In this document: positions 30,364 to 42,737 of the stretch, piece by piece
Position numbering within the stretch: position 1 is the first letter of the stretch
Layout: each line of letters opens with the position of its first letter
Assembly (NCBI GenBank): GCA_027493615.1
Contig: JAOSKK010000001.1
Span: 611,629 to 675,628, forward strand
Source: Verrucomicrobiota bacterium
Lineage (GTDB): Bacteria; Verrucomicrobiota; Verrucomicrobiia; Limisphaerales; J093
DNA: 64,000 bases
Direction of reading: 5' to 3'
The notes under the pieces: generated by a model
What the model saw: only the letters and a program-made list of their open reading frames with translations
What the model was told of the DNA's origin: nothing
Databases searched by the model: none
Position numbers and translations under genes: made by a program

Positions 30364-33300
30364 GTGACGGCAAGTTTGACGGGGACAGGCGTCGCAGCTC
30401 AGACGGGGCAATCGTCGGCGGAGCATGCGACTGCGTCGCCCCACCCCCGGGAAATCCTCCCGGACCGCCGGCCCGGATTTCTTTGCGCCTTCCTTACGCT
30501 GCTCAGCCTCGGTTCCCTGAGCTTGCCAGCCGGTGCCCAGCCGTCTGCGGAACGCCCGGATCGCCGGCCCGTCCTCGCCAACCCCTGGGACGTCGTTCCT
30601 TCCGCGGGCATGGCGTCCTCACCCGGCCGGGCGCTCGCGGCGCGGTCGGCGCTGCAGCCCGTCCGGTTGAAATCGGGCACGTTCGCCGGCGTCGGGGCTT
30701 TGGAGGTCAATGCCCGGGTGGTGTTCGCCGGGAGTCCGGGGACCCACCGTCAGCACGTGCTGGTCCAGTTCGAACGCCTTCCTGGTTTGGAGGAACGGGC
30801 CCGCCTGGCGGCGGCCGGTCTGACCTTGCTCGGGTTCGTGCCGGACCAGGCCTACTTCGCTTCACTGACGCGGGACGCTGATCTGGAACGGTTGACGGCG
30901 GCGGGCATTCGCTGGCTGGGCCGGCTCTATCCGGAGGACAAGCTCTCGCCGACCTTGCTCGCCGGGGAACCGGGGGTTTGGGCGGTCGATCAGGACGGCC
31001 AGGTCAGGTTGCGTGTGCGCGTGTTTGAGGATGTGCCGCTGCCGGTGGCCCAAGCCGAGGTCCAGAAGGCGGGTGCGGCGGTGCTGGCGGCCGCGGGCTC
31101 GACGGAGTCGCTTGAAGTCGCGATTTCACTGGACGGGGTGTCACGGTTGGCGGAGTTGGACGCATTGCGCTGGATCGAGGAAGTGCCGCCGCCGATGCAG
31201 ACCTTCAACGACGGCTTGCGCACGAATATGCAGGTGGTGGCGCTGGGGGACCCTCCCTACGGCCTGTCCGGCGCCAATGTGGTCGTGGGCATCTGGGACG
31301 CTGGTTGGCTGGACTTCGCTCATCCCGACTTCACGGGTCGCGTTCATGCCGGGGAGATGAATGTTCCCAACCAGAACCAGTCCCACGCCACGCACGTGGC
31401 CGGGACACTGGCCGGCGACGGCCGCGCCAGTGGCGACCGCGGCGGTCAACCGGGCCAGTGGCGCGGGGTGGCCCCGGGAGCCACGCTCGTCTCCTACGAC
31501 GTGAGCACCGGCCCGCTCATCGACGAACACCGGGACGCGCGCGAACGCTTCGGGACGGTGATTTCGCACAACTCGTGGGGCATCACCCTGGACGCGTTCT
31601 TTGCCAACTGCCATCTGCTCGGCGATTACACCGGCGACGCGCCCAACTACGACCGCCTGGTCACCGGGCTCTATGGCGCTCCCTACCACGTGGTGTTCGC
31701 CGTCGGTAACGCGCGCGGCCGGCGCGACAGCACGGGGTGTCCCTCGCCTGACGGCTATCGGACGGTCGGCGTTCCGGCCACGGCGAAGAACATCCTGACC
31801 GTGGGGGCCGTGAACTCGGATGATCACTCGATGACCGTCTTCAGCGGGTGGGGACCCACGGATGACGGCCGGGTGAAGCCGGAATTCGTTGCGCCGGGCG
31901 ATGAGGTCGGCGGCGACGGTGGCATCACCTCGACCCTCCCCAACTCGTCTTACGGGGTCATGACCGGGACGTCCATGGCAGCCCCGGCGGTTTCGGGCGC
32001 CGTGGCGCTGCTCATCGAGGATTACCGGCAGCGATTCGAGGGCAAACCCCGCTCCCGGCCACGGTCAAGGGCTTGCTGATCCATACGGCGGCGGATCTGA
32101 CCGACGCCGCCCAGGGTTTCCAGCCCGGTCCCGATTACGCGTCGGGCTATGGGCGGGTGCAGGTCCGGGACGCCGTGGACCATCTGCGGAGCGGAGGCTG
32201 GCTGGTGGGGCAAGTCACACACGGGACGGAGGGCAGCTACCCGCTCGATGTCCCTGCGGACACCGCGAGCGTGAAGGTCACCCTCGTCTGGGACGATGTG
32301 CCCGCCGCGGAGAACGCCGCCCGGGCACTCGTGAACGACCTCGACCTCATCGTGACCGACCCCGACGGGACCCGGCACTTTCCGTGGACCCTCGACCCGG
32401 CCAACCCGGCCGCGCCGGCCGTCCGGACCGCTGCGGACCATGTCAACGTGGTGGAACAGGTTTGGGTCAATGCCGGCGTGCGCCCCGGGCGCTGGAACCT
32501 GACGGTGGCGGGCCGCCAAGTCCCTTCGGGCGGAGCGCAGAAGTTCACCCTCTTGTATTCCCCGGCCACCACGCCAGGCGTGCCGCTGTTGGCCCTCGAG
32601 AGCGCGACCTCGAGTGACACGGCCGCCGGCAACGGCAATGGCGTGCTGGATCCCGGCGAGGAGATCCAGGAAACCCTCGTGCTGCGGAATACGGACGGGC
32701 CGACGGCGGTGAACGTCACGGCGCGGCTCAGCACCGATTCCCCCTACGTCCACCTGCTCGCGGACACGGCGGCGTATGCCGATCTCCGGCCGGGGGCGGC
32801 GGCGGGCAACCTGACGCCGCTCCGCTACCGCGTGAGCAAGGAGGCCCCGTGTGGCCACGCGTTTCAACTGCGGGTGGTCGCGACCGTCGGCGAAGTGTCG
32901 TTCCAGCGGGAACTCCCCCGCGTGGTCGGCCGGCTCGAAGTGATTAACGTGGCGCAGGAGGTGTTCGTGGCTTCGGCCGGGCCCCGGCCCATTCCGGACG
33001 GGGGCACGCTACGGGCCCCGTTGGTCATCGACCGGGAGGGAGTGGTGAAGGACCTGCAGGTCGAGGTGCGGCTCGATCACACCTGGTTGGACGATCTGCG
33101 CGTCACGCTCGAGCACCCCGACGGGACGGGCGTCGAGCTCCTCCCCGAGGGCGTGTTCTTCGGCCAGAATCTGGGCCGGGGCGCCTGCGGGCCGGACGTC
33201 GTGTGGACGCGTTTCGATGACGCCGCTGCGGTGCCCATTACCAGCGGGGTTGCGCCGCTTGCCGGCACTTTCCGGCCGTACCAGCCGCTGGCGGCGTTGC

Positions 33301-36300
33301 TCGAGCGCGCGTTGCCGGGGGAGTGGGAACTGGTGATCGCGGATGTGAACGCCGAAGACGTGGGCACGTTGTTGTGCTGGCAAATGCACGTTGAGTTTGC
33401 CGAGCAGGGCTACCGCTGCGAGCCGTTCAACCGCCCGCCGGTCGCCCTCGACCAGACTGCGGTCTTTTATCGGAACCGACCCGGCATCGTGGTGTTGGGC
33501 GGCCACGACCCTGACGAAGATCCGGTCCTTTTCGGGCTCGCGACACCCCCACTCCATGGCACGCTGGAGGACTGGGACCCGCTTGCCGGCACCGTACGCT
33601 ATGTCCCGGCCCCGGGCTACGAAGGGCCGGACCAGTTCACGTTCGAACTGGAGGATGGCCTGGCCCGGAGCGCGCCCGCCACCGTCATCCTCGAGGTGAG
33701 GCCAGCGACGGCTGACCTCACCGTCCGGCAGCGCGTCTCGCCGCGCAACCCCTGGCACGGGCAGGTTTTCACGGTGACCGTGACGGTCACCAATCTCGGA
33801 CCCAACCAGGCCCAGTCCGGCGTGATCACCAACCTGGTCCCCCCGGCGTCGAACTGCTCACCGCCAAGCTCAGCGCCGGGGAGGTCACCGTTCATGACAC
33901 TGCCATCGTCGGGCAGCTCGACCCGCTGTCCGAGGGCGGCAGCGCCGTGCTCACCTGGACCGGGCGGGCGGAGTCTCCGGGCGCCTACACCAACCGCGTC
34001 ATGGTCCTGTCCGGCGAGATCGAGCCCACGCCGAAAGACAACGTCTCTTCGCTCGTCATCCGTGTGGTCGAGACGGCCGACGTCGCCATCACCCACCAGG
34101 CCAAGGCGAACCCGGCGCCCGTCGGGGAACCGCTCGAACTGACTCTCGAGGTCACCAACCACGGGCCGTTCCTGGCCAGCAACGTGGTCGTCCGCAGCGA
34201 ACTGGCTGCCGGCCTGCGCTTCGTGAACGCCACCTCGAGTCAGGGGAATGGACGTTTGAGGCAGGGGTCTTCCAGGCCGACCTCGGAAACCTGGCGGTGG
34301 AGGACACGGCGGTGCTGTCCCTCGCCACCGTACCGGAAGTGGCCGGGATGCTGACCAATCGTGCTACGGTGACCGCGGTCCATGCAGATCCCGTGACCGC
34401 CAACAACACCGCCGCCGCGATCACCTCGGTGCGTCATCGCACCGACCTCGAGGTGGGCTGGCAGGTCCTGACCCAGCCCGTGGCGGTGGGACACGGCTTC
34501 CACCAGGTGTTGCGCCTGGCAAACCGAGGGCCAACGGATGCCGCCGGGGTCACGGCCAGCATCGCTTTTGTCCCCGGGCCTCGAATGGATCGCCGCTGCG
34601 GCGTCGCAGGGCACGGCTGCGGCGGTGGACGACCTTGTGACCTGGTCGGCGGGATCCCTGGCGGCGGAAGGCACGGCGGAGCTGACGCTCGAACTGCGCC
34701 CCACGCAGCCTGGCTGGCTGACCAACGTCGCCACGGTGAGTGCCTGGGAGTTCGAGACCCGGCCGGAGAACAACCTGGCCGCTACCGCCGTGGAGGCCCG
34801 GCCGGTTGCCGACCTCGCGGTGGGGATGCAGGCCGCGGCGGCCCCGGTGATCGTCGGGCATTCCCTCAGCTACACGCTCACCGTGACCAACCGGGGCCCG
34901 GGTGTGGCCACGGCGGTCGAGCTGACGTACGACCTCCCCGCCGGCTGGACGCTCATCGAGGCCATCCCCAGCCAGGGAACGGCCACCCGGGTGGACGACC
35001 GCCTCACGGTGGCGTGCGGCGAGTTGGCGGTGGGGGCCGTGGCCTCGCTCGCAGTGCGGGCGACACCGACGGTTCCCGGCGAAGCAATTCATCGGTTTCA
35101 GGCGGACGGGTTCGAAGTGGACCTCGTCCCCGCCAACCAAGCACTCGAGGTCACCTGGTTCGTGGAAGCGCCCGCCGATCTGGGTTTGAAGAAGAGCGTT
35201 GCGCCAGGCCAGGTCCTTGCCAGCCGGGCTGTCTGGTACACGCTGGTAGTCACCAACCACGGCCCTTATGCGGCCTCCGGCGTCCGCGCCACCGATGTGC
35301 TGCCCGACCCGCTCCGCCTCGGGGCAGTGGAATCGTCCCAGGGGCAGGTGGTGGCGGAGGGCGGAACGATCGCGTTCGAGTTTGGCGACCTCGCCGTCGG
35401 TCAGACCGCCACCGGCCGCGTGCAGGCGCTCACCTTTGAACCCGGCCTTTACACCAACGCTGCCTATGTGTCCGCCGCCCAGCCGGACCTCGAGCCGGGC
35501 AACAACGCCGCCGAGGTGCCCCTCGAGGTTCTGCCGGCCGTGGACCTCGAGCTCGTCCAGTGGACCCTCGCTTCCTCCGCCAGGCCCCCATCGCGAGGCC
35601 CGGGTGAAGGTGACGCTGCGCAACCAGGGACCACAGCCCGCCACCGGGGTGGACCTCGTGTATGCGTTGCCCGCCGATGTTGAGTTTGTGGCGGCGGAGG
35701 GAGTCAGCGACTGCACGGTGGAGGCGACCGGTCACCGCTGCCGCGTGGGTGACCTCCCGGCGGGCAACACCGTCGACGTGACACTCATTCTGCGGCCCGC
35801 CGTGAGCGGCACGTTGATCATACCCGTCGCCTTCACGAGCATGGAGGCCGACCTCGACCCGGCCAACCAGTCCGGCGAAGTGCCCCTCGAGGTCCCCGCC
35901 GCGAGCGACACAGACCTCGCACTGGCCTGCACGGCCGAGCCCGCGGTCGTGCTCAACGGGGAAGCCCTTCACCTCACCCTGGTGGCCCGTAATGAAGGCC
36001 CCCGTCCCGCCGAAGCCGCCCGGGTGGTCAGCCAGTTGCCCGCGAAGGCCGTCTTGGAAGACGTCGAATTGTCCCAGGGCGAATGGTCCGCGACGGCTCC
36101 GGACCTCGTCGAGATCCTCCTGGGCCGGCTCGAAGTGGGCGCCACGGCAACGATGACGCTCACGGTGCGGGTCGCCGCCAACGGCACGGCCAGCCACACC
36201 GCCCGCATCAGCTCCACCCAGCCCGACGAGAACGACGCCAACAACGAGTGCAGCACCCAGACCCAGGTCGTGCCCGCTGCTGATCTGCGAGTGACCAAGA

Positions 36301-39042
36301 CCGTCTCTCCCGACCCGGCGATCCTGGATGAGCCCCTGCACCTGTTCATCACCGTCACCAACCAGGGTCCCAACCGCGCCACCGGCGTCCATCTGGACGA
36401 GACCTTGATCGGGACATTCGAAATCCTCCGGATGACGCCCAGCCAGGGGTTCTGGCGGCTGGAGACTCCGGGGGTGCAGTGGCAGATCGGGACGCTGGAG
36501 CCTCAGGCGGCCGCCACGCTCGATCTCGTCCTCTTGGCATCAGAACTCGGCGCCATCACCAACCACTCCGCCGTGGTCGCCGACCAGGCCGATCCGCACC
36601 CCGAAAACAACGTTGTCGCGCGGGTCACCGAGGTGCAGCGGACCGGCGACCTGTCGCTGACGCTTGACGCGCCTGCGCCGCCGTTGATCCTGGAGCAGCC
36701 GGCCCCGTACCGCTTTACCGTCCGCAACCGGGGGAACTCCCGGCCACGGCGGTCGTGCTCCGCCATCTCCTCCCACCGGCCCTCGAATTGAAGACCCTCA
36801 CCCCCGGCGCCGGGACGGCCGCCCTGACGGGGCAGGAGGTGCAATGGCGCCTGGACGAGTTGGCTGCCGGCGCGGTGGTCACGCTCGATGTGGTCGTCAT
36901 CCCCCGGGCTCCCGAACGGCTGACCCTTTCCGCCTCGGTCAGTGGTTCGCTCGTGGACTCCACCCCGGGCGACAACGCGGTTGAGTTCCCTGTCGAGATC
37001 TTCGGGCTCGCGTCCCTTGCCCTGTCGCAACAGGTCCAACCGGCGCAGGTGTTGCTCGGCCAATCCGCCGTGTTGGAACTGGTGGTGACGAATGGCGGTC
37101 CGCATGCTGCGACCCAGGTGCGCGTCAGCGACTGGTTGCCCGCCGGCCTCACCCTCGCGAAAGCCGACCTGAGCCAGGGAGAGCTCCTCACGAACGAGAA
37201 CCGGCTGGTCATCGCATGGGGGAATCTCGAAGCGGGCGCGCAGGCCGCCGCCCGGCTTCGCCTCACCGCCCAGGAACTGGGTTGGCGTACTAACCTCGCC
37301 GTCGTGACAACCGGCTCCCTGGACGCGGATCCCACCGACAACCAGGTGGCGGTTGCCGTCGAAGTTCTCCCCGGCGCCGACCTCGAGCTGGCGAAGGAGT
37401 TCCTGGACACGTTCGCCCTGCAGGGCCAGCCCGCCCGATTCCGGCTGACGGTGGCCAACCTCGGCCCAAGCCGGGCCACGCAGGTCCAGGTGGTTGACCC
37501 CCTGCCGGAGGACACCGAGTTTGTGACCGCCGAACCGTCCCAGGGCACCTTCCGCCGCGACGGCGACACGTTCCTGTACGAACCGGGTCCGCTCGACCCC
37601 GGAGCCAGCGCGAGCGTCAACCTGGTGCTGCGCCCCCGGAAGCTGGGCCACTGGACCAATACCGCGCAGGCCCTGGCTCACGAGGGTGCCCGGACCCGGC
37701 CAACAACGCGGCCACGGCGTCAACCGACGTGCAACGTGGTGCCGATCTTCGCGTCCAATTGACCGCCTCGGTGGGGGTGGCCGTGCTGGGACAGCCGTTC
37801 GATTATCTCATCGCCGTCACCAATGCCGGGCCGCATCTCGCGACGGGAGTTCAGCTCGAGTGCACGTTGCCCGCGCTCGTCCGCTTTGAATCACTCGAGA
37901 CGAGCCAGGGCCAGTGGGAGCGGACTGGGAACACGGTCAACGCCGGGCTGGGCGACCTTGCCCCGGGCGCGTTGGTGGCGCTCCGGATGACGGTCACGCC
38001 GGAGGCCGAAGGGGCGCTCGTCCTCGGCGCCACGGTGGCTGCGGTCGAGTTGGATCCCGCACCGGGAAACAACCACGCCGAGTTTGTGAACGACACCCGC
38101 CTCGGGGCCGATCTGGCCGTCGCCCTCTGGCCGGAGTCGGACGACGCCCTGGTCGGTCACGAGTTCCGCTACGCGGTGGTGGCGTCGAATCAGGGTCCCG
38201 CCAACGCGGCCGAGGTGGCGGTCACGCACCGGCTCCCGGAACAGGCCGTGCTCGTGTCCGTCGACGCCAATCTGGGGAGCTGGGAGTCGGCGTCAGGCCA
38301 GGTCTCATGGCGGGTGGGGGGCTGCCCGCCGGGACGGAGGCGGTGGCCATCGTCACCGTGATCGTGCAACAGCCGGGCGCCCTCAACGCCACGGCCCAGG
38401 TCCACTCGCCCACCTTCGATCCCGTCCTCGCCAACAACGTGGTGACCTTCACCGGCCAGGCCTTCAGCGAGGCGGACGTGCTCGTCTACCATGAACCGCT
38501 CTTGCCGCTGCTCGTGGGCAACGAGGTCACCATGGCGGTGGTGGTCACCAACCGTGGCAACATTCTCGCCCCGCGGGTCGAGATGCTGGTGGCCTTCTCC
38601 CTCAACGTCGAACTCCTGGCGTCGCAACTCTCGCGCGGTAACCACTACCTCGCGCCGCCGGGCGTCGTCTGCAACCTGGGCGACCTGCCTCCGGGAGCCC
38701 ATGCCCGCCTCACCGTCACGCTGCGTCCCGCACGCACGGGCCTGTTTGTGAGCCAGGCCGGAGTGCTCTCCCCCGCCACCTCCCCGCACCAACCCCAATA
38801 CCTCCAACCGGCTCGAGCTCGGCATCTTCGAGACCCCCGTGCTCACCGTGGACCGGAGTCCCAGCCGCCTTGCCCTGTCCTGGCCGCTGGTCGCGTCCGA
38901 TTATCGCCTCGAGTTCAAGGACCATCTCGCGGAAACCCAGTGGCTCCCCGTCCTCATCCCGCCGGAGGCCGAGGGCGACCGATGGGTCGTGAGCTTCAAG
39001 CCCACCAGCCCTCTCCGCTTCTTCCGCCTGCACAAGGAGTAG
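30364..39042 (+). CDS. Giant secreted subtilisin-like protease with P-domain and about 14 DUF11 repeats (many frameshifts)
   Basis: About 2,890 residues once some ten single-base shifts are corrected (near 32045, 33850, 34245, 34575, 35590, 36735, 37690, 38320 and 38790, among others). A hydrophobic signal (FLCAFLTLLSLGSLSLPAGA) precedes a propeptide-like region. The S8 catalytic triad is complete: Asp312 (GIWDAGW), His344 (SHATHVAGT) and Ser537 (GTSMAAPAVSG). Next come a proprotein-convertase P-domain-like fold (LQVEVRLDHTWLDDLRVTLE), a cadherin-like domain (YEGPDQFTFELEDG) and then about 14 DUF11 repeats of roughly 122 residues. It closes with the LALSWP to RFFRL module. The start is uncertain: GTG 30364, TTG 30376 and ATG 30259 are all in frame. 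Likely a surface-attached protease on a long stalk; the substrate is unknown. Confidence 0.85.
33709..38790 (+). repeat. Tandem protein repeats (about 14 DUF11 units) inside the subtilase
   Basis: Each unit starts with a variant of ADLxV, continues to TVTNxGP and ends near an NNxAxV segment. Starts fall near 33712, 34075, 34445, 34810, 35172, 35540, 35910, 36285, 36645, 37010, 37378, 37740, 38107 and 38475, a period of about 366 bases. The units are diverged at the DNA level, so the array is old and not a recent duplication. Confidence 0.75.
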
Positions 39043-39154
39043 CGGTCTCCCCGCAAGAACGGAGGGATCCAGCGGGCCGCACGGGCCATCCCGTTGCGGA
39101 ACCGACTGCCGAAACAGCTTGTACTCACCCGGGCGGCGCGGATAGTCAGCCGCC

Positions 39155-40654
39155 ATGACCGCTCCGCTTTCCCGTCGCGACTTCCTGGCGCGCTCAACCA
39201 CTTTCACCGCCGCCGCGCTCGCCGCCCCGAGCCTGTGCTTGGGCGACGTCAGTGTGACCCGCCCCATGAAACGCACCCTCGGCCGGACGGGCTTCGAGGT
39301 GACCACGCTGGGCCTGGGCGGCCAGGCCTCGATCCAATGGACCCCGTCCGATGTGGACCCCACGGCCATCATCCTCAAGGCCCTCGATCGCGGCGTGAAT
39401 TACCTCGACACCTCAAACGCCTACGGCCCGAGCCAGATGAACTTCGGCAAGGCCCTCCGCGCCCGCCATCTGGTGCCCGGCCAGCCTGGCTACGACGAAC
39501 GCGGCCGCCGCTCACTGGTCCTCGCCAGCAAGACCATGATCCGCCACGCCCGGGGATCGCACCCGGACGTCCGCGACCGCACCGACGGCCCTCCCGGGTC
39601 GCGCGCAGCGGACGACATCAAACGCTCCTTGTCCCAGTTGTTCGGTGACGGCCGCGGTGGGTATCCGGAGGACGCGTACCTCGACCTGTTCTTCATCCAC
39701 AACCTCAACACCCTGGCCGAGGTCGAGGCCATCTTCGAGGGACTGGACCGCCCCGACCCCAAGGCCGAACGCCTCGGCGCCCTCGCCGTGCTGCGCGATT
39801 ACCGCGATGGCTCGAACCTCACCGGCCTCAATCCCCGCGAGGAAAAGCGCATCCGCCGGATCGGCATCAGCGGCCACTTCTCCTCGCCCGTCATGATGGA
39901 GTGTCTTCAGCGGGATCACTCCGACGTGATCGACGCCATGCTGATCGCCATCAACGCCAATGACCGCCGCTACCTGAGCCACCAGTTCAACGCCATCCCG
40001 GTCGCCGCAGCCAAGAATGTTGGCATCGTGGCCATGAAGACCTTCGCCGATGGCGCGATGTACACGAAGGAACCGCGCTGGTCACAGACGCCTGCGGACG
40101 TGGTGCGTACCGTGGGCGACACCCGGTTGCCCAGCCGCCCCCTCATCGAGTACAGCCTCGCCACCCCGGGCATCGGTACCCTCATCATCGGCATTGGCGA
40201 GGTCGCGGCCGACGCCCGCCAGTGTCAGCTCGAACAGAACCTGTCCGCGGCCCAGATCCGTGCCCAGGCCCTTGGCGAAGGCGATCGCCAGGAGATCGAA
40301 CGCCTCGCCGATGCCGCGGGCAAGGGACGGGTGAACTGGTTCCAGGTGGCCCAACCCGCCCTCGGCGCGCCGCGCGAGGCCGCCGCCCGGATCGAGTCGC
40401 GGGACGGTCGTCGCACCGCCCGGCTGACCTGGCAGACCGCGTATGCCGCCGATCAGCCCATCCGCCATTACGAGATCCAGCGCGACGGCAAGGTCCTCGC
40501 GACCGTCGAGCATCGACCGCAGACGACCAAGGCCCCGTTTGCCTTCGAGGAACCGCTCACCTCCGACTCCCGCCCGAGCTACCGCGTGGTCACCGTCGAT
40601 GCCGCCGGGCGCACCGCGGCCACAGATCCCCTGGTGCCTGCCTTGGCTGGCTGA
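39155..40654 (+). CDS. Tat-exported aldo/keto reductase with C-terminal fibronectin-like domain
   Basis: This intact 499-residue protein begins with a twin-arginine signal (SRRDFLARSTTFTAAALAAP), so it is exported folded. Residues 38-400 form an aldo/keto reductase barrel: KRTLGRTGFEVTTLGLGG, the catalytic Asp85 and Tyr90 in NYLDTSNAYGPSQ, and PLIEYSLATPGIGTLIIGIG. A fibronectin-like module follows (IRHYEIQRDGKVLATVEHRP). Such exported reductases are common in Planctomycetes-Verrucomicrobia and probably act on periplasmic sugars, but no substrate can be named. It starts 112 bases after the subtilase and lies directly upstream of the group II intron. Confidence 0.9.
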   Translation: MTAPLSRRDFLARSTTFTAAALAAPSLCLGDVSVTRPMKRTLGRTGFEVTTLGLGGQASIQWTPSDVDPTAIILKALDRGVNYLDTSNAYGPSQMNFGKALRARHLVPGQPGYDERGRRSLVLASKTMIRHARGSHPDVRDRTDGPPGSRAADDIKRSLSQLFGDGRGGYPEDAYLDLFFIHNLNTLAEVEAIFEGLDRPDPKAERLGALAVLRDYRDGSNLTGLNPREEKRIRRIGISGHFSSPVMMECLQRDHSDVIDAMLIAINANDRRYLSHQFNAIPVAAAKNVGIVAMKTFADGAMYTKEPRWSQTPADVVRTVGDTRLPSRPLIEYSLATPGIGTLIIGIGEVAADARQCQLEQNLSAAQIRAQALGEGDRQEIERLADAAGKGRVNWFQVAQPALGAPREAAARIESRDGRRTARLTWQTAYAADQPIRHYEIQRDGKVLATVEHRPQTTKAPFAFEEPLTSDSRPSYRVVTVDAAGRTAATDPLVPALAG

Positions 40655-41229
40655 AGACTCGGTAGCCGAGCTGGCTGTGACGCGGAGGCCGGCCCCGCCC
40701 CCAACCTGGTGGCATCCGCGTGATCCGCAGCATCCGGAAAGCGCCAAGCAAGCTGAATGGTTCTTGTTAACTGCAACGTGTTAGCCCTGGTAAATGGTCG
40801 AGAGCCAGGTAGCCGACCCTTACGCGGATGGGGGCGACCCTGTCCGTGGACGCTGGGGAAGGCCAACGTGCGAGCCGTAGCGTCCCGCGAACTCGGTTCG
40901 GCCTCGTTACGCGAAATCGGGAGTGGCCAGTCTGCCGGATTTGATGAAGCCTGCACCGGTGGGGAAGCCTCGATCACGTGCACCCACCGGACTCCCGGGG
41001 TGGAAGGAGACAGCGCGCACGGACAGAACCAGTCGGAACTTGGGAGGCCCGGTTCGGTGTCCTGGCTTGTCCAGGGCCACTCCCGGCGGGAAGCCATAAC
41101 CGTCGGCGGGGCCGGATCGCGGCGTCGGATGGGCTCATAGTAGCGGCGAACCTTCGATCAAGTCGGAGGGGGAGCGAAGGAGCCCTGGCCAGAGTCAAGC
41201 CGAGTCAGAGGTGCCGGGGGCTGATTGGT

Positions 41230-42576
41230 ATGCAAGTGCCTACGACAGAACCGGTGGTGGAGGAGCTGACCTTTCGGGAAGCGATCCTGCCGCCGAACCT
41301 CCGGGAACTGAGACAGAAGCTGGGCCAGAAAGCCAAGCAGCAGAAGCGATTCCGCTTCTACAGTCTCTACGGCCTGGTGTGTCGGCCGGAAGTGCTGGAA
41401 GCCGCGTGGGCGGCCGTACGGCGCAACGGCGGGGCACCGGGCGTGGACCAAGTGAGCATCGAACCGATCGGGGCGACGCCGGAAAGCGAAGCCGCCTTTC
41501 TGGACGAACTGCAACGCAGCCTGCGGGAGAAGACCTACCGAGCCCAACCGGTGCGGCGGGTGTACATCCCCAAGGCGAACGGGAAATGGCGACCGCTGGG
41601 CATTCCGACGGTGCGGGACCGGGTGGTGCAGGCGGCGGTGTTGCTGATCCTGGAGCCGATCTTTGAAGCCGACTTCGAAGATTGCTCCTACGGGTTTCGG
41701 CCCGGACGTTCGGCACACGACGCTCTGCAAGCCATTGAGGCCCATCTGAAGGGGGGCCTGGCGGCGGTGTATGATGCGGACCTGGCCGGCTACTTCGACA
41801 GCATTCCTCACGACAAGCTCATCGCCTGTCTGCGGATGCGCGTGGTGGACGGTTCGGTGCTGGGATTGATCCGACAATGGCTGAAGGCGCCGGTGGTGGA
41901 GCCGCCCAAGGACGGGAAACCGCCGACGGTGCAGCGCAATGACCGGGGCACGCCGCAAGGCGGGGTCCTGAGTCCGCTGCTGGCCAATGTGTATCTGCAC
42001 TGGTTCGACCACGTCTTTCATCGGGCGGACGGGCCGGCGCAGTGGGCCAAGGCGAAGCTGGTCCGCTATGCGGACGACTTCGTGGTGTTGGCGCGGTACG
42101 TGAGTCCGCGTCTGCGCGACTGGCTCGAGGGCAAGCTGGAAGGCTGGCTGGGGTTGCAGATCAACCGGGAGAAAACCCGCGTGCTCGATCTGCGGCAACC
42201 GGGCCAGAGCCTGGATTTTCTGGGCTACACGTTTCGGCAGGACCGCGACCAGTATGGCCGCCCGCAGCGTTACTGGAACCTGGTGCCCTCGCGCAAGGCG
42301 GTGGCGCGGGAACGCGAGACGTTGCGGGGGTTGATCAGTCCGCAGCAATGCTCCACGCCGCTGCCGGAATTGGTCGGGCGCTTGAACCGTCACCTGCGGG
42401 GCTGGGCCAACTACTTTGGGCTCGGCTACCCGCGGAACGTGTTTCGGCACCTGAACCACTTCGTGCGGTATCGGTTGGGCCAGCATCTGCAGCGGCGCAG
42501 TCAACGGGGCTGGCGGGCCCGCAAGGGGGTCAGCCTGTACGCGCACTTGGAACGGTTGGGACTGGTTCGTTTGTGA
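41230..42576 (+). CDS. ltrA: Group II intron reverse transcriptase/maturase
   Basis: The 448-residue protein copies and helps splice its host intron. The fingers-palm region has [20 protein letters not shown], the catalytic aspartates in [12 protein letters not shown] (from residue 181) and YADDF (280-284), plus [20 protein letters not shown] maturase (X) domain follows ([14 protein letters not shown]). No HNH endonuclease domain is present after the maturase, so mobility, if any, would rely on other means such as insertion at replication forks. The frame is open upstream from 40978, but ATG 41230 is preferred because the earlier part is intron RNA. The frame is intact, unlike many neighbours. 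Confidence 0.95.
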   Translation: MQVPTTEPVVEELTFREAILPPNLRELRQKLGQKAKQQKRFRFYSLYGLVCRPEVLEAAWAAVRRNGGAPGVDQVSIEPIGATPESEAAFLDELQRSLREKTYRAQPVRRVYIPKANGKWRPLGIPTVRDRVVQAAVLLILEPIFEADFEDCSYGFRPGRSAHDALQAIEAHLKGGLAAVYDADLAGYFDSIPHDKLIACLRMRVVDGSVLGLIRQWLKAPVVEPPKDGKPPTVQRNDRGTPQGGVLSPLLANVYLHWFDHVFHRADGPAQWAKAKLVRYADDFVVLARYVSPRLRDWLEGKLEGWLGLQINREKTRVLDLRQPGQSLDFLGYTFRQDRDQYGRPQRYWNLVPSRKAVARERETLRGLISPQQCSTPLPELVGRLNRHLRGWANYFGLGYPRNVFRHLNHFVRYRLGQHLQRRSQRGWRARKGVSLYAHLERLGLVRL

Positions 42577-42605
42577 ATGCGTTCTGGAAGAGACGACTCT
42601 GGCGA

Positions 42606-42638
42606 GAGCCGGATGGGGGAAATCTCCATGTCCGGTTC
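42606..42638 (+). ncRNA. Group II intron domain V
   Basis: The catalytic hairpin begins GAGCCGGATG, has a GAAA-type loop and closes with TCCGGTTC, the standard domain V outline with the AGC triad near its start. It is one base shorter than the usual 34, in a run of five G, so one base may be missing from the sequence. Confidence 0.85.
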
Positions 42639-42737
42639 GACGAGGGAGAGGGGAGCGGCGGTCATTGGTCCTCGGACCTTTCATCCCGTGCTCTCCTCTC
42701 TACTCTACCGGTCGAGGTCCGAAGCCGTTACGACAAC

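Larger units (their letters stand above)
40778..42708 (+). mobile_element. Group II intron (5' boundary uncertain)
   Basis: A reverse transcriptase/maturase gene is flanked by structured non-coding RNA. A clear domain V (42606-42638) follows the stop, then a domain VI-like hairpin (gagggagaggggagc pairing with gctctcctctctactctac) that places the 3' end near 42708. The 5' end should match GUGYG; candidates are gtgttagcc at 40778 and gtgcgagcc at 40868. The 350-450 bases before the reverse transcriptase gene contain GC-rich inverted segments expected of domains I-III. It inserted between the aldo/keto reductase and a Nudix gene, about 30 bases upstream of the latter's ATG. A second copy would settle the exact ends. 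Confidence 0.8.

Noticed and set aside
33709..38790. Possible CRISPR-like or satellite DNA array
   Set aside because: The period of about 366 bases is a protein-level repeat in one coding direction, with little DNA identity between units.
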